From the NCBI GenBank assembly GCA_003660485.1, contig QMUI01000064.1, forward strand, positions 1-5,952: a stretch of 5,952 nucleotides of DNA, given 5' to 3'. This DNA is from Thermococci archaeon (GTDB taxonomy: Archaea > Methanobacteriota_B > Thermococci > Thermococcales > Thermococcaceae). Below, piece after piece: positions 1 through 5,444 of the stretch (positions are counted from its first letter, which is position 1; every line of letters starts with the position of its first letter). The notes under the pieces are model-generated. The model was not told the origin of the DNA. It searched no databases and was given only the letters and a program-made list of their open reading frames with translations. The translations under genes and the position numbers were made by a program.

Positions 1-1
1 T

Positions 2-169
2 GCTCCCCCGCTTTCGGGAGCATTCATAGACGTCGCAGGCTACAAGACCTTACTACCATTCGCTGCGGTATTCTTCTTGTTGGCCTTGATAACAATGAGG
101 TTCGTGAGGAGAGGTGACATTGTGAAGACCAAGCTTGATGCCCACGAATATATTCCCGATTTAGACTGA
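2..169 (+). CDS. C-terminal end of an MFS transporter (partial, 5' end outside window)
   Basis: The reading frame is open from base 2 to the TGA at 167-169 and gives 55 residues. These contain a short GAFIDVAG segment, one hydrophobic helix (LLPFAAVFFLLALITM), a basic cap (RFVRRGD), and a hydrophilic tail ending IPDLD. The pattern is that of the last transmembrane helix and cytoplasmic tail of a major facilitator superfamily carrier. It lines up closely with the end of the complete MFS gene that follows: APPLSGAFIDVAG here against AGVIGGAIVDLAG there, then a helix of the same length. I therefore infer a tandem paralogue. The next gene starts 10 bp after this stop, so the two are very probably co-transcribed. 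The substrate cannot be told from this fragment. Confidence 0.8.
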   Translation, partial: APPLSGAFIDVAGYKTLLPFAAVFFLLALITMRFVRRGDIVKTKLDAHEYIPDLD

Positions 170-173
170 GGTG
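168..173 (+). promoter_or_regulatory. Ribosome binding site that decides the MFS start
   Basis: GAGGTG at 168-173 lies 6 bases before the ATG at 180-182 and overlaps the TGA stop of the upstream gene. A GTG at 171-173 is in frame with the coding region but is itself part of this Shine-Dalgarno sequence, so ATG 180 is the better start. Confidence 0.75.
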
Positions 174-179
174 GTAAGA

Positions 180-1469
180 ATGAAGAAGTTTAGCTGGAAG
201 GTAGTCCTAGGATTGGCCCTATTGGGATTCAGCAGGAGCGTTGGATGGGCCCTCAACAAGGGACTCTCATTCCCCCTCCTCACAAGTTATTCAAGATCGG
301 CATTCATCAAAGGAACTATCCTTGCAAGCGAGGGGATAATTGGCCTAATAATTCCACCACTCCTCGGGTACTACAGCGACACCCTAAAATCAAGGCACGG
401 GAGGAGAAGGCCGTTCATCATGGCCGGAGGCCTATTGGCAGGTATAGCTGCCCTCACAATTTACACAGCGTACTCTTTTGGCATCCCACTTGCGGGATTC
501 GCCCTAACCCTTGCCTTTTTCTACCTTTCAATGCACTTATATACAGCACAGTTCAGGGCATTAATGCCTGATACAATTGAAAGCGGGCAGAGAGGAAAGG
601 CTAGTGGTGTGATAACGCTCTTTGAGTGGGCAGGGAATTTATTCCTCTTCGGCCTCGCGGGTTACCTGATAGCTAAAGCAGTCGCAGTAACAGGAGGAGA
701 AGGGATAAAGGCGTTAGCCCAAACCCCATACCTCAAGATACCGTTCATAATAACCGCAATATTCTTAATAGGTGCCGCGTTATTCGTGTACTTCGTCATT
801 AGAGAACCAAAAGCCCCTGAAATTGAAGAAAATGAGGGATTATTCGAGTACCTTAAGAGCATAGTCGAGAACAGGGACTTCCTTAAGTTCTATGCGGCTC
901 AAACGCTGTGGTGGATGAGCTTCGAGTTCATAGCTATCTTCCTCTACGGAATACTAGCGTACATCCTCTACGGCTCAGCAAGCGAGGCAAACGTCAAGGC
1001 GGTAACATCCCTTGGGTTAATGTTAATGGCTCTCTTCAACGTCACAGTCCTGATAGGAGCGCTCCCAGGGGGAATAATCTACGACAAGCTTGGGAGGAGG
1101 TTAAGTATAATCCTGGGAGGAATCATCTTTGCTCTACCCCAGCTGTGGGGCTGGTTCATAAGCTCGAGGACTGAGATAATAATAGCCCTTGCCATCGCGG
1201 GAATTGGATGGGGGATTTTAATGGCAGCATCCTACCCAGTCATAGGAGATCTATTGACTAAGTTCGAAAGGGAAGCCTTCACAGGGAGATATTACGGCTT
1301 CTTCGAGGCCACAAGGTCACTACCAGTTCTCCTTGCCGGAGTCATTGGAGGGGCAATAGTCGACTTAGCGGGAGAGAACTACAGAATACTCTTCCCAATT
1401 GGAGCCTTACTAGTGTTAATGGCCATGCCTATGATCTGGATGATGAGGAACCTGGAGGTGGAAGAATGA
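180..1469 (+). CDS. MFS transporter, sugar/cation symporter-like (sucrose-transporter/SLC45-GPH type)
   Basis: This is a 429-residue integral membrane carrier with about twelve hydrophobic segments, the usual size for the superfamily. Between helices 2 and 3 (about residues 63-79) it has GYYSD...RHGRRRPF, very close to the loop of plant sucrose transporters and SLC45 proteins. The second half carries the matching repeat motif YDKLGRR at about 301-307, and LMPDTIESGQRGKASG sits at about 128-143. Family knowledge points to proton- or cation-coupled movement of a sugar or glycoside, but efflux is not excluded and the substrate is unknown. A hydrophilic linker around residues 208-233 (EPKAPEIEENEG) marks the central cytoplasmic loop between the two six-helix halves. 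The gene follows another MFS gene by 10 bp and its TGA overlaps the ATG of the hydrolase gene, so it is the middle of an operon. ATG 180 is preferred over GTG 171 because of the ribosome binding site. Confidence 0.88.
   Translation: MKKFSWKVVLGLALLGFSRSVGWALNKGLSFPLLTSYSRSAFIKGTILASEGIIGLIIPPLLGYYSDTLKSRHGRRRPFIMAGGLLAGIAALTIYTAYSFGIPLAGFALTLAFFYLSMHLYTAQFRALMPDTIESGQRGKASGVITLFEWAGNLFLFGLAGYLIAKAVAVTGGEGIKALAQTPYLKIPFIITAIFLIGAALFVYFVIREPKAPEIEENEGLFEYLKSIVENRDFLKFYAAQTLWWMSFEFIAIFLYGILAYILYGSASEANVKAVTSLGLMLMALFNVTVLIGALPGGIIYDKLGRRLSIILGGIIFALPQLWGWFISSRTEIIIALAIAGIGWGILMAASYPVIGDLLTKFEREAFTGRYYGFFEATRSLPVLLAGVIGGAIVDLAGENYRILFPIGALLVLMAMPMIWMMRNLEVEE
1454..1460 (+). promoter_or_regulatory. 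Ribosome binding site for the alpha/beta hydrolase
   Basis: GGAGGTG at 1454-1460 is placed 5 bases before the ATG at 1466-1468, inside the end of the MFS gene. The ATG overlaps the MFS stop as ATGA, which supports translational coupling of the two genes. Confidence 0.75.
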
Positions 1470-2320
1470 TAGTTGCAATCCTTTCATTTATCATCTTTGC
1501 ACTTTTGGCATTTTCAGCGTTCGTGGGCTATAAAATGGTCACACCTCCGAGGCAAAAAGGCCAGTGGACACCCAAAGATCTCGGCTACGAGTACGATGAC
1601 GTGACTATAGAGACGAGGGACGGGCTTAAGCTCAAGGGCTGGTGGATTAATCAGGAAGGAGATAAGACGGTAATCCTGCTCCACGGCTACACGGCAAGCA
1701 AGTGGAATGAAACTTACATAAAACCCGCCTTAAAGTTCCTCCTTGATGCCGGCTTCAACGTTCTCCTCTTCGACTTCAGGGCTCACGGAGAGAGCGAAGG
1801 CAACAGAACAACCGTTGGAGACAAAGAGCTCATAGACTTAATTTCAGCCGTTGATTGGCTTGAGAGAAGAGGGATAAAGAGGGTTGGAGTCGTTGGCTTT
1901 TCAATGGGTGCAATAGTTACGATAAGGGGACTTGGTGAAGATGAGAGGATAACCTGCGGTGTTGCGGACAGTCCACCAATATACATGGACAGGACAGGGG
2001 CTAGGGGATTGAAGTACTTCGCAAACCTACCCGAATTCCTTTATCCCCTGGTAAAGCCATTTACCCTCATTTTCAGTGGAGGCAGAGTTGTGAACGTCAT
2101 AGAGTACGCAGACAAGATCAGAAAGCCACTTCTACTAATAGCGGGCAAGAAGGATCCGCTCGTGAAAGTCGAGGAAGTCAGGGAATTTTACGAGAGGAAC
2201 AAGAGGATTAACGAGAGAGTTGAACTGTGGATTACGGAAGCTCCACACGTGAGGACTATAGTGGAAAATCCAGAGGAGTGGAAGGAAAGGGTCGTGAGGT
2301 TCCTAAAGGAGTCACTCTAA
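1466..2320 (+). CDS. Membrane-anchored alpha/beta hydrolase (esterase/lysophospholipase-like)
   Basis: This 284-residue protein has an uncleaved-looking hydrophobic helix at residues 2-20, then a serine hydrolase domain. Visible elements are the oxyanion-hole region LLHGY (71-75), LFDFRAHGES (101-110), the nucleophile elbow GFSMGA with Ser146, Asp230 in AGKKDPLV, and His261 in EAPHVRT, which together give a complete Ser-Asp-His triad. The class hydrolyses carboxyl esters and related bonds, and the exact substrate cannot be read from sequence. The residues after the helix are basic (K, R, K) and the N-terminus is not, so the positive-inside rule suggests a cytoplasmic catalytic domain held at the inner face. 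The gene is coupled to the MFS gene by a 4-bp overlap, so it may act on what the transporter moves (inference). Anchored esterases of this type are known from Pyrococcus. The stop at 2318-2320 overlaps the tail reading frame of the convergent RHH gene. Confidence 0.88.
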   Translation: MIVAILSFIIFALLAFSAFVGYKMVTPPRQKGQWTPKDLGYEYDDVTIETRDGLKLKGWWINQEGDKTVILLHGYTASKWNETYIKPALKFLLDAGFNVLLFDFRAHGESEGNRTTVGDKELIDLISAVDWLERRGIKRVGVVGFSMGAIVTIRGLGEDERITCGVADSPPIYMDRTGARGLKYFANLPEFLYPLVKPFTLIFSGGRVVNVIEYADKIRKPLLLIAGKKDPLVKVEEVREFYERNKRINERVELWITEAPHVRTIVENPEEWKERVVRFLKESL

Positions 2321-2419
2321 TTCATTTTCCAGCCACTCAGCGAGTCCCCAAGCTTCGTCTTGACTCGCATCTTGATCCAGCGTTCCTTTCCCAATTATCT
2401 TCCAAATGGAATCTTTCTT
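2312..2419 (-). pseudogene. Out-of-frame original C-terminal tail of the RHH gene
   Basis: In the frame +1 to the RHH start, the minus strand reads KKDSIWKIIGKGTL, then DQDASQDEAWGLAEW, then LENELE before TGA at 2314-2312. Its composition and length fit the tails of archaeal RHH antitoxin-like proteins, which normally wrap a partner protein. The upstream end of this frame is blocked by a TAA immediately before the AAG at 2419-2417, so it can only be reached from the RHH frame. With one A removed from the run at 2418-2421 the joined protein would be 86 residues. The last 9 bp overlap the 3' end of the convergent hydrolase gene. Confidence 0.65.
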
Positions 2420-2573
2420 TTACCTCCCCTCTAATTCTCCTGTTTTCTAATTCAACGTAGTTTTCCAATGCCTCTTTTATGATCTCCTCTAGCGACACTT
2501 TCTTTTTCAGCGCAATAATGCGTAACATGTTGTATAAATCCTCATCAACCTCTATTTGCACCTTCCTGCTCAT
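2337..2573 (-). CDS. Ribbon-helix-helix DNA-binding protein, antitoxin-like, with frameshifted C-terminus
   Basis: As the sequence reads, this gene encodes 78 residues from ATG 2573. Residues 3-10 (RKVQIEVD) form the predicted beta strand, and two helices follow (EDLYNMLRIIALKKK; SLEEIIKEALENYVELE). This is the ribbon-helix-helix fold of MetJ/Arc repressors and VapB-type antitoxins. It would bind operator DNA as a dimer. After about residue 52 the frame yields an Arg-rich, low-quality tail (GSRCESRRSLGTR), while the +1 frame gives a natural acidic tail. I therefore infer one extra A in the AAAA run at 2418-2421. In-frame GTG codons at 2583-2585 and 2580-2582 are alternative starts, but they fall in the GGTGG-type ribosome binding site, so ATG 2573 is chosen. 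It lies 21 bp downstream of the permease stop and is probably in the ABC operon. No PIN or other toxin gene accompanies it. The DNA-binding part could still be functional. Confidence 0.75.
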   Translation of the reverse strand: MSRKVQIEVDEDLYNMLRIIALKKKVSLEEIIKEALENYVELENRRIRGEVKERFHLEDNWERNAGSRCESRRSLGTR

Positions 2574-2594
2574 CTTCTCCACCACCCATAAACA

Positions 2595-3773
2595 CTAAGC
2601 GCTAAGTCTCCTTATCCTCCACCTGTAGCTAAAGAGTGCAACGGCAAGCATCATTAATGCCCCCAGGGTGACTATCAACAGCTCCACCCTAACCTCGCTC
2701 ACACTCAAGTGGTATATCTCAAGCTTCCTCAGTGCCTTTAAAGCCGCCCCCAGGGGGAAGTACTTAGCTATTGGCCTCGCCCAGGAAGGGAGTAAAGACT
2801 CTGGAACAACGACGGCAGCGAAGAACAGGAGAGGCATCGATATTAAATTCACAACGGCATTAGTTGTCTTTATACTCCCCGTGAGCATGCCTATAGCCAA
2901 CCCCAAGGACATCGAGAATATCGAGGCAAGGACTATTACAACCCAACCCAAAGGAGAAGGAAAGAACTTGACATGGAAGGCTAGAAAGGCAAACGCAAGG
3001 CCCGTAAAGATGCTAACCAAGATTATCGCGAACGTTGCACTCATCTTACCAATCAAAAAGTCCCAGGGCGAAGCTGGAGAAGAAGCTATCCTCCTGAGAG
3101 TTCCCTTCTCGATTTCCTCTAAGACTGAAGAAGACATCATGAGCATCGTGGCGAAGAGGAACTGAATTCCTATAAAGCTTGTAACGTAGAATTCCATTGG
3201 AGTTACCTTTGTCCCCTCAACTGTCTTCTCCTCGAGGGTTACCGGCTTAGCGAAGCCAAGAATATATGGGAGGGCGTTCCTGGGGACGTACTTCCCCACC
3301 ATATTAAGCCTCTCCTCCTGAAGTCTTGAGCTCAATTCCGTGAAGAAGCCGGTTATAGCACCCTTCACGATCTGATAAGTTTGAGGATCGCTTTTATCGT
3401 AGTACACCTCAACATAGGTAGGATATCCCTTCGTCAAGTTTACGGTAAAGCCATTGGGGAACACCAAAAAAGCATCTATCTTTCCCTTCTTCAAAGCGTT
3501 AATTCCATCTTCCCAGCTTGAATAGTGGTAAATCGTGAACATCCTCTCCCCGTTTACCTCAACGCTCTCTATAGCGTGAATTATCCAAGAGACATTTTCC
3601 CGAGAATAGTAGCCGACCTTAACGTTCAGCGTTGGATTTTCATTTCCCCATATTCCCCCAAGGATCAGTAGCCAAAGAATGGGGAATATAAAGACCCAAA
3701 ATATCGCCATTTTCTCTCGAGAGAACTCCTTTACTTCCTTGATGAATATCCCCTTTACCGCCCTAAACTTCAT
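2595..3773 (-). CDS. ABC-2 type transporter permease
   Basis: This is a 392-residue membrane subunit of an ABC exporter. It has one N-terminal helix (about 22-42), a large extracellular domain (about 43-192), and a block of five helices at about 194-215, 243-266, 276-299, 305-324 and 364-384. This is the ABC2_membrane_3 layout shared by daunorubicin-, YhfJ- and NatB-like exporters. The motif EEIEKGTLRRIASSPASPWDFLIGK at 219-243 is the conserved coupling segment after helix 2 that contacts the ATPase. The outside domain has two N-glycosylation sequons (NVS at 60, NLT at 112), which fits its topology. The start ATG 3773 overlaps the ATPase stop as ATGA, with a strong GGGAGGGGG ribosome binding site at 3787-3779. 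The substrate is unknown, with lipid, drug or peptide all plausible. The gene is intact although its ATPase partner appears frameshifted. Two permease copies would form the channel. Confidence 0.88.
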   Translation of the reverse strand: MKFRAVKGIFIKEVKEFSREKMAIFWVFIFPILWLLILGGIWGNENPTLNVKVGYYSRENVSWIIHAIESVEVNGERMFTIYHYSSWEDGINALKKGKIDAFLVFPNGFTVNLTKGYPTYVEVYYDKSDPQTYQIVKGAITGFFTELSSRLQEERLNMVGKYVPRNALPYILGFAKPVTLEEKTVEGTKVTPMEFYVTSFIGIQFLFATMLMMSSSVLEEIEKGTLRRIASSPASPWDFLIGKMSATFAIILVSIFTGLAFAFLAFHVKFFPSPLGWVVIVLASIFSMSLGLAIGMLTGSIKTTNAVVNLISMPLLFFAAVVVPESLLPSWARPIAKYFPLGAALKALRKLEIYHLSVSEVRVELLIVTLGALMMLAVALFSYRWRIRRLSA

Positions 3774-4650
3774 TCCAGCCCCCTCCCAGTGAGCTTCAGA
3801 AAAACATCCTCCAACGTGGGCTCCTCCACCCGCACAAGCCTGATTTCACTCCCGCTTTTTAGGAGAACATCTATAATCCTAGGCAACTCCTTCCTGGGAT
3901 CCTCCACAGGTATTCTAACGTAGTTTTCCTTCACCAGAACGTTGCTACCGAGGTTCTCAGCTCTCACTATGGTTCCCTCAATGTGAAGTACGCTGGACTG
4001 ACCGGCCAGCCTTTTAAGCTCTTCAACCGTGCCGACAGCAATGACTCTGCCCTCATTCATTATGGCGACCCTATCGGAGAGAGCCTCAGCTTCCTCCATG
4101 TAATGGGTGGCTAGGATTATTGTTTTGCCCTCCTCCTTCAGCTCCCTTATTATCCTCCAAAGCTCCCTCCTCGAGGGAACATCCAAACCTGTGGAAGGCT
4201 CGTCGAGTATTATTATCCTCGGATCATGGAGGAGCGTTACTGCAATGCTGAGTCTCTTCCTGAATCCCCCGCTCAGTTCCCTAACCTTCTTCTTCCTCGG
4301 CAGACTAAATCTCTCAATTAAATCATCAATTCTCTCGGCCGGCGCGTCGAATAAATCAGCGTAAAACTGGAGGTTCTCCTCGACTGTTAGGAGGTTGTAA
4401 AGTATATCTTCCTGGGGAACGTAGCCAAAAATCTCAAAGCTTCTCGCGAAAGTTTCCTTCCAAATACTTTGACTTCGCCAGAATCATAGGAAAGACCCTC
4501 AGCGATTATCCTGAGGAGCGTTGTTTTCCCGGCACCATTGGGACCAAGGAGAGCAAAAATCTCATTTTCCTTTATCCTGAGTGTTACTCCTTTGAGAGCT
4601 TCAAAGTCTCCATATCTTTTTACTAGATTGGCAACTTCTATAGCGTACAT
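3770..4650 (-). pseudogene. ABC transporter ATP-binding protein, disrupted by a -1 frameshift
   Basis: This is the nucleotide-binding subunit paired with the ABC-2 permease. The first frame starts at ATG 4650-4648 ([20 protein letters not shown]) and contains Walker [10 protein letters not shown], at residues 36-44. It then runs to a premature TAA at 4389-4387, for 87 residues. The -1 frame carries the rest: the Q-loop [12 protein letters not shown] (from about 4430), signature ELSGGF (about 4279-4262), Walker B/D-loop IIILDEPSTGLD (about 4216-4180), H-loop LATHYMEEAE, and a C-terminal domain ending TGRGLE at 3770. Joining the frames by adding one base gives about 293 residues, the usual length. 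The break lies between about 4461 and 4427. The best candidates are the T5 run read from the minus strand (4427-4431) or the AA in GGAAGG (4456-4461). Either a real mutation, a sequence error or recoding could explain it. All catalytic motifs survive across the two frames, so the damage is recent or artefactual. Confidence 0.85.
3779..3787 (-). promoter_or_regulatory. Ribosome binding site for the ABC-2 permease
   Basis: On the minus strand GGGAGGGGG at 3787-3779 lies 5 bases before ATG 3773-3771, inside the last codons of the ATPase gene. It allows the permease to be translated independently of the broken ATPase frame. Confidence 0.65.
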
Positions 4651-4663
4651 GTTAGTTAGTTAA
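4651..4663. repeat. Short tandem GTTA repeat next to the ATPase start
   Basis: GTTAGTTAGTTA occupies 4651-4662, three copies of GTTA directly abutting the minus-strand ATG codon. It replaces any Shine-Dalgarno sequence for the ATPase gene, which is consistent with a leaderless or near-leaderless message. It may be coincidental at this length. Confidence 0.35.
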
Positions 4664-4671
4664 ACCCGAGG

Positions 4672-4679
4672 CTTAAAAG
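4672..4679. promoter_or_regulatory. Candidate shared TATA element of the divergent promoter region
   Basis: The 62-bp gap between the ATPase start (4650, minus) and the deacetylase-like start (4713, plus) contains CTTAAAAG at 4672-4679. It reads CTTTTAAG on the other strand and is TATA-like both ways. For the minus gene it is centred about 25 bases before the ATG, which would give a nearly leaderless transcript. For the plus gene it allows a leader of roughly a dozen bases. No clear A-rich BRE is seen on either side, so the assignment is tentative. Confidence 0.4.
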
Positions 4680-4712
4680 GGGTGAGGAAGTTCTGGAATA
4701 CAGAGTGAGAGC

Positions 4713-5444
4713 ATGAGAAAAGTTATCCTACTAATACTCACCGGACTCTTAATTACATTCCTCATTGAGCTTACCTATTCTCCCTGCCAAACGAGGTATA
4801 CAGGAGGCTTCATGGTTCTAGTTCACGACGTTAGCCCTGTGTACACCTCAAACGTTCGGGAGATAGCCGAGCTATTGAAAGATCTCGGCTACCAAAACTC
4901 AACCATGCTTTTTATAATACCGAACCATGCAGGCAACCACCCGATAAGCAAGGATGAAAACTTTACTAAGCTAATACGGGAGCTGGAGAAAGAAGGCTTT
5001 AAGGTTGGAATTCACGGTTACACCCATTCAAGGGATGAGTTCAACTGCAATTCTTCGGTTGCAGAGATTAAAATAGAGGAGGCAATTGAGGAGATGCACA
5101 AGGCAAACATAACCTTTGAGAGGGTATTCATCCCTCCCCAGTACTCCATATCCCAGGACGCCCTCAAGGTTCTCCTAAAGAACAACTTCACGGTCATCCT
5201 GAAGGATAAAATTTACTATCCAAACGGAAGCTGTGCCAAAATTGCAAATAGGGAGTACACGTGGTACGCAAGTAACTGGAGCCTCGGAATTAGGCTCTTC
5301 ATTGCAAAATTAGATTACAGGCTCCACTCAGATAACTTTATGCTCTCAATACATCCAAAGGCCGTGAACCACGGATGCGGAATGGAGTTCTTAAGGAAAT
5401 TCCTTGAGTGGCTAAAGCTTAATGTCCAGAAAGTTAATTCCTAA
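4713..5444 (+). CDS. Exported DUF2334 polysaccharide-deacetylase-fold protein
   Basis: This 243-residue protein has an N-terminal signal or anchor helix (MRK then hydrophobic residues 4-20). The positive residues before the helix put the catalytic domain outside. The fold markers are LVHDVSP with His38-Asp39, the metal-binding GIHGYTH with His101 and His105, FIPP at 139-142, and SIHP with His214. This is the DUF2334 arrangement, related to NodB carbohydrate esterases that remove acyl groups from polysaccharides in a metal-dependent reaction. Compared with classic NodB proteins there is one Asp (HD) rather than the usual DD pair, so activity is inferred, not shown. Seven N-glycosylation sequons (Asn62, 83, 113, 132, 158, 171, 188) and four Cys (25, 112, 174, 222) fit a secreted glycoprotein. 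The gene is divergent from the ABC operon and its 3' end overlaps the convergent PAP2 gene by 33 bp. The real substrate is unknown. Confidence 0.83.
   Translation: MRKVILLILTGLLITFLIELTYSPCQTRYTGGFMVLVHDVSPVYTSNVREIAELLKDLGYQNSTMLFIIPNHAGNHPISKDENFTKLIRELEKEGFKVGIHGYTHSRDEFNCNSSVAEIKIEEAIEEMHKANITFERVFIPPQYSISQDALKVLLKNNFTVILKDKIYYPNGSCAKIANREYTWYASNWSLGIRLFIAKLDYRLHSDNFMLSIHPKAVNHGCGMEFLRKFLEWLKLNVQKVNS

Noticed and set aside
1..22. Seven-base inverted repeat TGCTCCC / GGGAGCA with an 8-base loop at the very start of the window
   Set aside because: It lies inside the MFS coding frame, has no T-tract after it, and the encoded residues fit the paralogue; a chance hairpin is the simplest reading.
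2411..2510. T-rich stretches on the plus strand (2412-2421, 2501-2508) as terminators for the hydrolase operon
   Set aside because: They are the complements of Lys-rich codons in the RHH gene; archaeal T-tract termination here is possible but cannot be told apart from coding composition.
2312..2573. A complete VapBC toxin-antitoxin system
   Set aside because: No PIN-domain or other toxin frame is visible on either side of the RHH gene; only the antitoxin-like half is present.
2668..3165. 165-codon plus-strand open frame opposite the permease
   Set aside because: It is antisense to a clear ABC-2 permease, has no family-like motifs and no good ribosome binding site.
4107..4364. 85-codon plus-strand open frame opposite the ATPase C-terminal half
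   Set aside because: It mirrors the Walker B region of the minus-strand ATPase and has low-complexity Ser/Leu composition typical of an antisense shadow.
3770..4650. Two separate small ATPase-related genes instead of one broken gene
   Set aside because: The N-terminal piece ends in a non-family tail ([14 protein letters not shown]) and the missing Q-loop is found immediately in the -1 frame, so a single frameshifted gene explains both.
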